Assembly: GCA_945885485.1 (NCBI GenBank)
Contig: CAMCYT010000136.1
Location: 1 to 6,742 of the forward strand
Source: Prosthecobacter debontii
GTDB taxonomy: Bacteria; Verrucomicrobiota; Verrucomicrobiia; Verrucomicrobiales; Akkermansiaceae
Reading direction: 5' to 3'
Length of the DNA stretch: 6,742 nucleotides
Positions 1 to 5,992 of this stretch are shown here, piece by piece (the stretch's first letter is position 1; every line of letters begins with the position of its first letter). Both the position numbers and the translations under genes were made by a program. The notes under the pieces were generated by a model. The model had not been told where the DNA came from and did not search any database. It was given only the letters and a program-made list of their open reading frames with translations.

Positions 1-633
1 CACGGCATCGCGATCGGTCGCCACGGCTTGCAGGGAAAACAAAATCTATACGAACACACTTGGCGCGTGCCAATGATCATCAAAGGTCCAGGCATCAAGC
101 CCGGCGTCCGTGCGCCCGGTAACGTCTACCTTGGTGATCTACTCAGCACCTTTTGTGATCTCACCGGCGTCACCACTCCGGAAACCAACGAGGGCACAAG
201 CTTCAAGCTAATACTCCTCAGCGAGAAACAAACCATCCGCGACACACTCTACGGCGTTTACAACGGCGGAGACAAGCCAGGCATGCGCTCCGTGAAACAA
301 GGCGATTGGAAACTCATCGAATACGAATCCACCACCACCGGTGTTAAAGAAACCCAGCTCTTCAACCTCAAAGAAAATCCTCACGAGTTTCTAGCCGAAC
401 AACATCATACTGAAGTCACTGCTGTCTCCAAAATCTCCCCAACAGAACAACAGACCAATCTCGCCAATGACCCAAAGCATGTCGCCAAGCTCGCGGAAAT
501 GCGCGCACTTCTTCTCACCGAGATGCGCCAACTAAACGACCCTTGGCGCTTTTCAAACCAACCCAACGACGGGCTAACTCCGCCAAAAAACGAAAAACCT
601 GCAGCAGGTAAAAAGAAGCACAAAACAGAATAG
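1..633 (+). CDS. Sulfatase (arylsulfatase A-like), C-terminal part, 5' end outside window
   Basis: The frame is open from base 1, so this is the last 210 residues of a longer protein; sulfatases of this class usually have about 450-550. The first visible residues, HG, are probably the end of the metal-binding D-H-G motif. They are followed by GRHGLQGKQNLYEHT and RVPMIIKGPGI. In the family the Lys of this GKQNLYEH block contacts the substrate sulfate. Later blocks also fit: GTSFK, GVYNGGDKPGMRSVKQGDWKLIEYE, the TQLFNLKENPHE turn, and an end close to LNDPWRF. A Lys-rich tail precedes the TAG stop. The N-terminal CxPSR site that is converted to formylglycine lies outside the window, so activity and substrate cannot be judged. 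A secreted or periplasmic enzyme removing sulfate from polysaccharides is the usual role. It converges on the next gene and has no visible terminator. Confidence 0.93.
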   Translation, partial: HGIAIGRHGLQGKQNLYEHTWRVPMIIKGPGIKPGVRAPGNVYLGDLLSTFCDLTGVTTPETNEGTSFKLILLSEKQTIRDTLYGVYNGGDKPGMRSVKQGDWKLIEYESTTTGVKETQLFNLKENPHEFLAEQHHTEVTAVSKISPTEQQTNLANDPKHVAKLAEMRALLLTEMRQLNDPWRFSNQPNDGLTPPKNEKPAAGKKKHKTE

Positions 634-873
634 ATCCCAAGGAGGCCATGCTTCCCTCGGAAATCTCTCTCCCAAAATCTACAAACAACAACTAACAAAA
701 CCAACCATTGCCGTCTAAAACTCTACTTTTGAAATTTACCGTTGACGGGGACTCTTACACTCTGGTCGCCCTGCAATTGCTGTTAGATTTGTACGATGCA
801 TGTTAGCCCATTACCAAAATATTCAAATGATCTTGGCCATCCAATTGAACGATTTTGCAGGCGCGCTCTGTTT
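634..873. other. Convergent intergenic gap without recognisable features
   Basis: This is 240 bases between the stop of the plus-strand sulfatase and the stop of the minus-strand AIM24-like gene. I looked for an intrinsic terminator. The only candidate, near 637-661, is a poorly paired C/G-rich arm pair with no T-run after it, so I do not call one. Short open frames here have no recognisable protein similarity and overlap the end of the neighbouring gene. Confidence 0.5.
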
Positions 874-2274
874 TCATATCCCAAACACCTTCCCGATCGC
901 ACCGAAGATACTTTCCCAGAATCTAGCGATGGGATTCCGTTTTCCACCTGTGACCTGTTGTTGGATGACGGTTCCGGAGCCTTGGAAATAATCATCGAAC
1001 AAGGTGTTTTTGCCCCAGAGATAGGCGACAAAAGTTTCAGCCCTCCTTGGTAAATAATCTAACTGTGGACTAAACGCTACAACTAGACGGGCGTTCACTC
1101 TTCTGCCTAGAGCGTTTTCGGAAACATTCTCAACTTGTAACCCGCGTTGAGCGGAAAACACGAGACGCGTTGGTCCATCGACTATCAAATAGCGGAACTG
1201 CAAATTCACCCATGCATGGAGTTTACGGAACACCCATTTGGAACGGATACGTGGTGGATTTTCTGCGGGATGGCAGACGGCGATCAAAAAGTTAGGTCGA
1301 AACACCAACGAAACTCCCGCTGGAATTTCAATGACGGCGAGTTCTTCAGTGGCATCCTCTTGGGTCGACAAAGTGACTTCCCCACCCTGCTCACTTGCGT
1401 TCTGGATTTTCGTTAAGACACACAAACCCGCAGCAAGACTGGAAAACGGATAGCGCCAATCCATCAGCCACTTCGTACCTTTTTTAAAATCCCCCATCGA
1501 GCCCTGCAAATAATCCACCCGCGTCAGCAGCACCTCACCTTGTATGAGATTCAAGCGTTGTGCTGGATGGCTCGACGTTACCGAAATGTCCTCCGATCCC
1601 TCAGGCTTTTCTCCAAGCACGATCGACTCAGAACTCTGCACGATGGGAGCAAACACATAAAACGTCACAATTTTCCATAATAGCGGAATCAACAGTAGGG
1701 CTAACAAAATGTAAAATGCCTTAACGGCCAACTGCTTGAGCTGATTCTGCATTAAGTCGTCCATCGTGTTGCGCAGTTGCTGCATCTCACTCAGTTGCTT
1801 CTGTTTCTCATCGCGCAACATTTCACGTCGCGCCACTTCTTCTGCGGTTTCCCCTCCCTGAATACGTATGTCCCGACCCAAATTCGAAAGTTCCGTCACT
1901 TCATTCCTCAATCTTGCCTGTTCTACCTCAATGCTTTTTTGCTCCGACAACACTTCATCACGACGGAATAGGTTCATGACCTTTTGAAGAAACTCATCGA
2001 GCTTTCGTTGCTTGGCTTCCAGCTCACGAAGCTGCTGCCGTTTTTCATTCGCCTGATGGGTAATCTCCTCCACTCGCGCCGCGAGCTCACCTACCAACTC
2101 CCGACTCTGGCTCAGCTCCGCCACCGCTTTCTCCAGTTGTGCCTCGCGGTGCTCCACGATCATGCTTGGCAAATATTTCACTAGGAAGATCGCTAACAAT
2201 ACCGCAAGGATCACAACATACACGACCAGCTTCTTAGCCAGCCATGCGATAAGCTTTGTGATCAATCTCGCCAT
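874..2274 (-). CDS. Two-helix membrane protein with long coiled coil and AIM24-like C-terminal domain
   Basis: The protein has 466 residues. A hydrophobic helix lies at about 14-35. Residues about 40-184 are rich in Glu, Gln, Lys, Arg and Leu with heptad-like spacing, as in a coiled coil. A second hydrophobic helix lies at about 185-210. A mostly beta-type region covers about 215-445. Its last part, VVAFSPQLDYLPRR followed by LFDDYFQGSGTVIQQQ (about 398-440), resembles the C-terminal strands of the AIM24 family, where a 'vAfs..l.y' strand precedes a GxGxVxxQ turn. No catalytic residues are evident. I infer an inner-membrane protein with the coiled coil on one side and the AIM24-like domain after helix 2; its role is unknown. 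The ATG at 2274 has no Shine-Dalgarno sequence, but it leads directly into a basic stretch before helix 1, as expected for a true N-terminus. It appears to be a single-gene transcription unit. Confidence 0.82.
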   Translation of the reverse strand: MARLITKLIAWLAKKLVVYVVILAVLLAIFLVKYLPSMIVEHREAQLEKAVAELSQSRELVGELAARVEEITHQANEKRQQLRELEAKQRKLDEFLQKVMNLFRRDEVLSEQKSIEVEQARLRNEVTELSNLGRDIRIQGGETAEEVARREMLRDEKQKQLSEMQQLRNTMDDLMQNQLKQLAVKAFYILLALLLIPLLWKIVTFYVFAPIVQSSESIVLGEKPEGSEDISVTSSHPAQRLNLIQGEVLLTRVDYLQGSMGDFKKGTKWLMDWRYPFSSLAAGLCVLTKIQNASEQGGEVTLSTQEDATEELAVIEIPAGVSLVFRPNFLIAVCHPAENPPRIRSKWVFRKLHAWVNLQFRYLIVDGPTRLVFSAQRGLQVENVSENALGRRVNARLVVAFSPQLDYLPRRAETFVAYLWGKNTLFDDYFQGSGTVIQQQVTGGKRNPIARFWESIFGAIGKVFGI

Positions 2275-2472
2275 AATCGTGATTAGACAAATAGCTACGT
2301 GGTGAAAAATTTCCAGCTATCGTTTTTAATTATTTAGAAAATAAAATGAACCGCAATGGGAGCGAAGCGGACATGGACGAACACAAAAATTAAATCTCTT
2401 CGTCAAATGGACGCGGATGGATCTTAATTTTAAGGAATTTCAGAAGGATTTTAAATTGAATGGTGATAGAAT

Positions 2473-2578
2473 GAGTTACTCCAGCTCTCCGTTATCTCCG
2501 TTTGCTCCTGTGAAATATTTTTTGAACAGAAGGAAACAAAGGAAACGAAGGAGCTTCGCGCTTAGCTTTCGATTTTAG
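2473..2578. repeat. Intergenic repeat element, copy A, with imperfect inverted arms
   Basis: This copy runs from GAGTTACTCCAGC to GCTTTCGATTTTAG and matches copy B at 2606-2714 along its whole length. Inside it the arms 2486-2511 and 2526-2551 are reverse-complementary at 18 of 26 positions by my hand alignment, with an AT-rich loop between them. A near-identical trailer containing GGAGCTTCGCGCTT follows the right arm. It has no coding capacity. The form fits a short palindromic intergenic repeat of the REP or MITE type, but I see no target-site duplication or transposase. Confidence 0.7.
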
Positions 2579-2605
2579 AATTATGGTAAATGGGATGTGA
2601 TAGCT

Positions 2606-2714
2606 GAGTTGTTCCAGCCCTTCGTTATCTTCGTTTCCTTCTGTAAAAAATATTTTCTGCACAGGAGGTAACAGAGGAAACGGAGGAGCTTCGCGCTTGG
2701 CTTTCGATTTTTAG
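2606..2714. repeat. Intergenic repeat element, copy B, with imperfect inverted arms
   Basis: This is the second copy of the element, in the same orientation as copy A and about 27 bases beyond it. The arms 2619-2644 and 2661-2686 are reverse-complementary at 19 of 26 positions. Four of the seven mismatches would be G-U pairs in RNA, so a transcript could fold into a long hairpin. The trailer GGAGCTTCGCGCTT is shared with copy A. It lies about 55 bases past the folE2 stop and could therefore also act as a 3' structure for that transcript; this is inference. Confidence 0.7.
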
Positions 2715-2769
2715 ATCTATTTGAAGAGTTTTGCTATCATGGACGAATATCCATAATTCAGCCTCATCA

Positions 2770-3546
2770 TCACGCCTCAATCATCGCATAAGCGTTGTGA
2801 TGATGGATCGATTCGAAATTTTCCGCCTCCACCCGATACCAATGCACGAGCGGATGTTGTTTCAAGCCAGCCGCAACATTTCGGGCAAGATCCTCCACAA
2901 AAACCGGTTGGTCGTATGCTCTCTCGGTGACGGCTTTCTCATCCGTGCGCTTCAAGCCAGCATACAATTCGCAACTCGCAGAACGTTCCGCTAACTCAAT
3001 CAATTCCTCAAAAGTCAGCAACTCTGAAGCCTCAACTGAAATCGTCACCACTCCACGCTGATTGTGCGCGCCACGCTCACTGATTGCTTTCGAACACGGA
3101 CAAAGCGTCGCAACCGGTATCTGGACGCTGTAAAACAGCTCATGATCTCCATCGGCGTAGAACCGGCTTTCGATCCCCAGCTCATAATCCATCATGCTTT
3201 TCATCCCGGAAACCGGCGCCTGCTTTTCGCGGAAAATGGTAAATTCGCAACTGACTTGTGCACATCTGGCATCCAAACGTGAGGCGAGCTCAGCAGTCAA
3301 CCGACCCAATGACGCACCCGATAACGGCTCGTTGTATTGATGCAGCACATCAACAAAACGGCTCATGTGCGTGCCTTTCAAATGTGCAGGCAGCTCAACC
3401 GTCATTTCATATTTCGCCACGGTCGATTGCACGACGGCATCGCGGCCAAGATAGGTCGCGGGATAGCGCAATTCTCTCACACCCACTCGATCAATGACAA
3501 TCTCGCGATGATCTTGTTCGTTCTGCGTATCTGGCAAAACCTGCAT
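2770..3546 (-). CDS. folE2: GTP cyclohydrolase FolE2 (type IB)
   Basis: FolE2 converts GTP to 7,8-dihydroneopterin triphosphate, the first step of folate and tetrahydropterin synthesis, in the cytoplasm. At 258 residues the protein has normal family length. Diagnostic blocks are KGTHMSRF (57-64), VATLCPCSKAIS (145-156), GAHNQRG (159-165), KRTDEKAVTERAYDQPVFVED (from 199) and NFESIHHHNAYA (243-254). With a constant offset of two from the Neisseria enzyme as I recall it, the metal and active-site residues would be C149, H161, E203 and H248, and all are present. FolE2 accepts metals other than zinc, unlike FolE, and in many bacteria it is made under zinc limitation. The start at ATG 3546 gives the usual short leader before the D-x-R block. 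It lies 98 bases downstream of rpsR, beyond a strong terminator, so it probably has its own promoter. Confidence 0.97.
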   Translation of the reverse strand: MQVLPDTQNEQDHREIVIDRVGVRELRYPATYLGRDAVVQSTVAKYEMTVELPAHLKGTHMSRFVDVLHQYNEPLSGASLGRLTAELASRLDARCAQVSCEFTIFREKQAPVSGMKSMMDYELGIESRFYADGDHELFYSVQIPVATLCPCSKAISERGAHNQRGVVTISVEASELLTFEELIELAERSASCELYAGLKRTDEKAVTERAYDQPVFVEDLARNVAAGLKQHPLVHWYRVEAENFESIHHHNAYAMIEA

Positions 3547-3565
3547 TATATTTCTTATTAAGAGT

Positions 3566-3601
3566 AAACAAAAAGCCCGCCCGGTGATTCGGGCGGGCTT
3601 T
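3566..3601 (-). terminator. Intrinsic terminator of the dksA-rpmG-rpsR operon
   Basis: A perfect stem pairs 3572-3583 with 3590-3601; its GC core is GCCCGCCCG/CGGGCGGGC around a 6-base loop. Read on the minus strand, the stem is followed by TTTTTGTTT. It lies about 43 bases past the rpsR stop and before the folE2 start. The T-rich side faces the minus-strand direction, so it should end rpsR transcripts. On the plus strand the tail is weak. Confidence 0.93.
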
Positions 3602-3644
3602 GAAATTTAGTTATCCATGCTGGGTAAAATCAACATCTGCCAAG

Positions 3645-3887
3645 TTATGGCATCAGGTTGATCGCGCGGGACTGCTTGATCGCGTTGTTGATCTTGCGAT
3701 GAACTTTTGCAGTTACACCTGTGACGCGACGTGGAAGAATTTTCCCGGTTTCAGAAGTAAATTTGCTAAGGACTTCAGGATTCGTAGGAACCAACTGCTC
3801 GACAGGAATATCCTGTCTACGGCGGGTCATCTGGCGGTTAGCCACACGAAAATTGATACGGCGTTGTATAGTCTTTGGCTCGGACAT
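3645..3887 (-). CDS. rpsR: 30S ribosomal protein bS18, cysteine-free form
   Basis: This is a small-subunit ribosomal protein that binds S6 and 16S rRNA in the platform. It has 80 residues, a normal length. The core GKILPRRVTGVTAKVHRKIN (48-67) and the following AIKQSRAINLMP match the family pattern GKILPRRxTGxxAKxQRxxxxAIKRARxxALLP. It contains no cysteine at all, whereas many S18 proteins carry an N-terminal zinc-type Cys pair. The start ATG at 3887 lies 5 bases after the rpmG stop, so the two are probably translated from one message. No Shine-Dalgarno sequence is visible, which supports coupling to rpmG. S18 next to L33 is not the classical rpsF-rpsR-rplI order of many bacteria. Confidence 0.96.
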   Translation of the reverse strand: MSEPKTIQRRINFRVANRQMTRRRQDIPVEQLVPTNPEVLSKFTSETGKILPRRVTGVTAKVHRKINNAIKQSRAINLMP

Positions 3888-3892
3888 GATAA

Positions 3893-4066
3893 TTAGCGAA
3901 GTTCGCGGTGAAGGGTTCTGCGCTTAAGGAAATGATTGAATTTCACTTTCTCCAAGCGACCTGGAGTACGAAGGCTTTTCTTGTTACGCGTGGTGTCGTA
4001 ACGGGAAGTCGGTTTGCCCTCGGCTTTCGCTTCGGTGCATTCAAGAATGATGATCTCGCGTGGCAT
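3893..4066 (-). CDS. rpmG: 50S ribosomal protein bL33, cysteine-poor form
   Basis: I translated this by hand from ATG 4066; it gives 57 residues and ends in TAA. It starts MPREIIILECTEAK, continues with SRYDTTRNKKS (21-31), then GRLEKVKFNHFLKRRTLHREL to the end. This matches L33: the (S/T)RYxTTRNKK block, the L-E-x-x-K-F/Y strand and the terminal T-x-H-R/K-E. The zinc ribbon of the C+ form needs two CxxC-type pairs. Only C10 is present here, and the second pair is replaced by NHFLKR, so this is a zinc-independent (C-) L33. It sits in an operon between the dksA-like gene (29-base gap) and rpsR (5-base gap). No Shine-Dalgarno sequence precedes it. Confidence 0.95.
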   Translation of the reverse strand: MPREIIILECTEAKAEGKPTSRYDTTRNKKSLRTPGRLEKVKFNHFLKRRTLHRELR

Positions 4067-4095
4067 GATGTGTTTGGTGGAGGGGCGATATGGAT

Positions 4096-5052
4096 TTATT
4101 CGTCGTCGTCGTCAAGCGAAACCGTCACAGAATCTTCATCTTCTTGCTGAATACCTCCACTGAAGCCAACTTCATCGGAAGGACGGAACCTGCGATTCCC
4201 ATATTCCTTCTCCCATTGGCCCTGACATTCTACGGTCAAACGGGCGAATGGTATCGCCTCAAGACGGGCTATAGGAATTTTCAATTCGGAAATTTCACAT
4301 ACACCATAATTGCCAGATTTGATACGACGGAGGGCTTGTTCGATCTCATAAAGGGCGTCTTGCTCTTTTGCCAAGACAGAAAGGGCGAAATCGCGGTCAT
4401 AAGCATCGCTGCCTGCGTCACCTTGATGCTGGCCGCTGCCGGATGCTTCGCTGCCTTCAGGAGCATTGCGGATGGTGTCGCGGGTCATTCCCGACATCGA
4501 ATCGACCAACATATCCCTCAAATCCAGCAAGCGCTGACGCTGTTTATCGATGAATGCCGGGGTGTGATGGCCTTTGCTCGTTGTAGAAGGCTTATGGGGT
4601 TGCTCGGCTTTAGGCGGAACAAAACGAGGTTTTACCTGAGCTGGCGGCGGAGTGCTGACAAGTGAAGGTTTCTTAGCAACCACTTTTTTTGGCTCAGCCA
4701 CTTTTGCAACTGGCTTACTCACTTCGACCTTTTTCGGTTCAGGCTTGGTGAATTCAGGCTTCTTTGGAGCTGCCTTTTTCGCTGGAGCAGCGGCTTTCTT
4801 AACAGGTGCAGCGGCTTTCTTAACAGGTGCAGCGGCTTTCTTGACAGGTGCAGCGGCTTTCTTAATCACCTTCTTCGCTGGAGCCGCAGGCTTCTTAACA
4901 ACTGGCTTGGCAACTGGCTTTTTCGCTACAGCTTTCTTCACTGGAGCTGCTGGCTTTTTCGCAATAGGCTTTTTTGCCGCAGCTGGTTTAGATTTTGCCT
5001 TGGTTACAGGCGGTTTGCTTGCGATCTTTTTGGTAATTTTCTTAGCAGCCAT
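4096..5052 (-). CDS. DksA/TraR-family protein with Lys/Ala/Pro-rich N-terminal tail and degenerate zinc finger
   Basis: The protein has 318 residues, about twice the length of E. coli DksA. Residues 1-160 are almost only Lys, Ala, Pro and Val, like a histone H1 tail, and include a run of AAPVKKA units. The DksA-like part starts near HTPAFIDKQRQRLLDLR (163-179). Its coiled-coil hairpin carries GDAGSDAYDRDFALS (211-225), the acidic tip region that in DksA reaches into the RNA polymerase secondary channel. The zinc-finger region YGVCEISELKIPIARLEAIPFARLTVEC (249-276) keeps C252 and C276 but has S255 and T273 where the C4 finger has cysteines. The C-terminus is acidic (DDDDE). The likely role is RNA polymerase binding; the tail may add DNA or RNA binding, which is inference. 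It is the first gene of an operon with rpmG and rpsR, divergent from scpB. Confidence 0.9.
   Translation of the reverse strand: MAAKKITKKIASKPPVTKAKSKPAAAKKPIAKKPAAPVKKAVAKKPVAKPVVKKPAAPAKKVIKKAAAPVKKAAAPVKKAAAPVKKAAAPAKKAAPKKPEFTKPEPKKVEVSKPVAKVAEPKKVVAKKPSLVSTPPPAQVKPRFVPPKAEQPHKPSTTSKGHHTPAFIDKQRQRLLDLRDMLVDSMSGMTRDTIRNAPEGSEASGSGQHQGDAGSDAYDRDFALSVLAKEQDALYEIEQALRRIKSGNYGVCEISELKIPIARLEAIPFARLTVECQGQWEKEYGNRRFRPSDEVGFSGGIQQEDEDSVTVSLDDDDE
4787..4864. repeat. 21-base tandem repeat inside the dksA-like gene, about 3.7 copies
   Basis: The plus-strand unit GCAGCGGCTTTCTTAACAGGT starts at 4787, 4808 and 4829 (with one A-to-G change), and again at 4850, where it breaks off after about 15 bases. 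On the coding strand each unit is seven codons, so copy-number change keeps the frame and only lengthens or shortens the Lys/Ala/Pro tail. The near identity of the units shows recent duplication or ongoing homogenisation. Confidence 0.92.
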
Positions 5053-5248
5053 GGCGGATAATGTATGGAAAAATGAACAAATACTGGTTATTCTTGAACC
5101 CTTAAGTCATTGGAAGGGGCGCGGTGGATTAGCCCTTCATTCCCTATACTTCAAGGGGAAACTTCATAATCCTTAAAATATCTTTCCTTTTCCTTTTCAG
5201 CCGTGGAGCTTGAAATGCATCGCGCCTTCCCTAATCTGCCGACCCGAC
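5053..5248. promoter_or_regulatory. Divergent promoter region between the dksA-like operon and scpB
   Basis: Both genes start outward from this 196-base gap, so promoters for both must lie here or very close. I see no strong consensus -35/-10 pair. Weak plus-strand -10-like words are TATACT (5145-5150) and TAAAAT (5174-5179). A loose dyad, ATAATGTAT (from 5059) against ATACTGGTTAT (to about 5092), lies just upstream of the dksA-like start and is the only operator-like pattern. A pyrimidine-rich tract (about 5181-5199) precedes scpB. The placement is inferred from gene orientation and not from motif quality. Confidence 0.35.
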
Positions 5249-5992
5249 ATGCAACTCAGTGCCATTTTAGAATCTCTCCTCATCGCCTCTCAGGAACCTC
5301 TTTCTTCCGAAGAAATAGCGCGGCTCATCCGCGCCCGCGTCGCCGAAGCCGAAGACGTGCTCATCCGTGAAACCGAAGAAGGATCAACCCCAACTCCACT
5401 TCCAGAATGGCTTACCGCCTTTGATCAAGCCTCACCTGATCAAGTGACTGAAACCATTTTATCTCTCAATCAGCATTACGCTGAAACCGCACGCGCATTC
5501 ACGATTTTAGAAAGACCTAATGGCTGGAAAATTTACACCCGCTCGGATTATGGCGATTTCGTTCGTCACCTTTTCCCTGGCAGAAAACCCGAGCGCCTCT
5601 CCGGTCCTGCGATGGAAACTCTGGCCATCATCGCATACCGCCAGCCGATCACCAAAGTAGCCATCGAAGCAGTTCGCGGTGTCTCTTGTGATGGTATGAT
5701 CCAAAAGCTCCTCGATCGCGATCTCGTCCGCATCGGCGGTCGCGCCAATCTACCAGGACGTCCCCTGCTCTATCTAACCACCGATCTTTTCTTCGAACAC
5801 TTCGGTATCACCAGTATCGATGAACTCCCTAACGCCTCGGAACTCCGCCGCATTAAACTTCCAGAGCCAAAACCGGAAGCATCAGAAACGCAATTGGAAC
5901 TCACCGAAACCGGAACACCCTCCGCAGCCGCATCCAACGAAGCCGATGACTCACTCGATTCTGAGAACCCTATATCCACTGACGCATCATGA
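5249..5992 (+). CDS. scpB: Segregation and condensation protein ScpB
   Basis: ScpB dimers bind the kleisin ScpA and, with SMC, form the chromosome condensation complex in the cytoplasm. The protein has 247 residues. The N-terminal winged helix begins MQLSAILESLLIASQEPLSSEEI. The second winged helix holds the family signature METLAIIAYRQPITK (122-136), then IEAVRGVSCDGM, LPGRPLLYLTTDLFF and HFGITSIDELP (to about 194). An insert-like stretch of about 35 residues (29-66) separates elements of the first domain, and the tail after 205 is acidic and probably disordered. I prefer ATG 5249 over an in-frame TTG at 5210, because MQLSAILESLL is the normal family start and the 13 extra residues fit nothing. 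No scpA is adjacent within the window. The TGA stop overlaps the pheA ATG. Confidence 0.96.
   Translation: MQLSAILESLLIASQEPLSSEEIARLIRARVAEAEDVLIRETEEGSTPTPLPEWLTAFDQASPDQVTETILSLNQHYAETARAFTILERPNGWKIYTRSDYGDFVRHLFPGRKPERLSGPAMETLAIIAYRQPITKVAIEAVRGVSCDGMIQKLLDRDLVRIGGRANLPGRPLLYLTTDLFFEHFGITSIDELPNASELRRIKLPEPKPEASETQLELTETGTPSAAASNEADDSLDSENPISTDAS

Larger units (their letters stand above)
2275..2769. other. 495-base non-coding region holding a repeat pair
   Basis: This gap lies between the start of the AIM24-like gene and the stop of folE2, and I find no plausible gene in it. The part next to the AIM24-like gene (about 2281-2345) is AT-rich and should hold that gene's promoter; I see no convincing -35/-10 pair. 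It does contain a 6-base inverted repeat, ATAGCT/AGCTAT, near 2291-2320. A further 8-base inverted repeat, AAAATTAA at 2386-2393 and TTAATTTT at 2424-2431, surrounds a stretch with ATGGACG-type words. The right half holds two diverged copies of a longer element, listed separately. Confidence 0.6.

Noticed and set aside
637..661. Terminator after the sulfatase gene.
   Set aside because: The arms pair poorly by hand and no T-rich tail follows.
796..1053. Small plus-strand open frames at 796-1053 and 1147-1453.
   Set aside because: They lie antisense to the AIM24-like gene, whose composition and domain signals are convincing, and they resemble no protein family.
2473..2714. CRISPR-like array.
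   Set aside because: There are only two copies of about 107 bases with internal palindromes, diverged from each other, with no regular spacers and no cas genes.
2739..2754. ATGGA/TCCAT hairpin just past the folE2 stop as a terminator.
   Set aside because: The stem is only 5 base pairs and no T-run follows on the minus strand.
3545..3550. Perfect TATAAT on the minus strand at folE2.
   Set aside because: It overlaps the ATG, so as a -10 box it would place the transcript start inside the coding region, and no -35 sits at 16-18 bases. The start codon is supported by homology.
5059..5092. Zur-like operator upstream of the dksA-like gene.
   Set aside because: The dyad is short, imperfect and widely spaced, and does not match the Zur boxes I know; it is mentioned only as something to compare with other zinc genes.
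4652..5176. Plus-strand open frame of 174 codons with repeated Phe/Leu/Thr/Gly/Ala units that looks like a membrane protein.
   Set aside because: It is the antisense of the Lys/Ala/Pro-rich tail of the dksA-like gene; AAG/GCC-type codons read as CTT/GGC in reverse give false hydrophobicity.
5210..5248. TTG start giving ScpB 13 more residues.
   Set aside because: The extra residues do not resemble ScpB, and ATG 5249 gives the usual MxLxxILExLL start.
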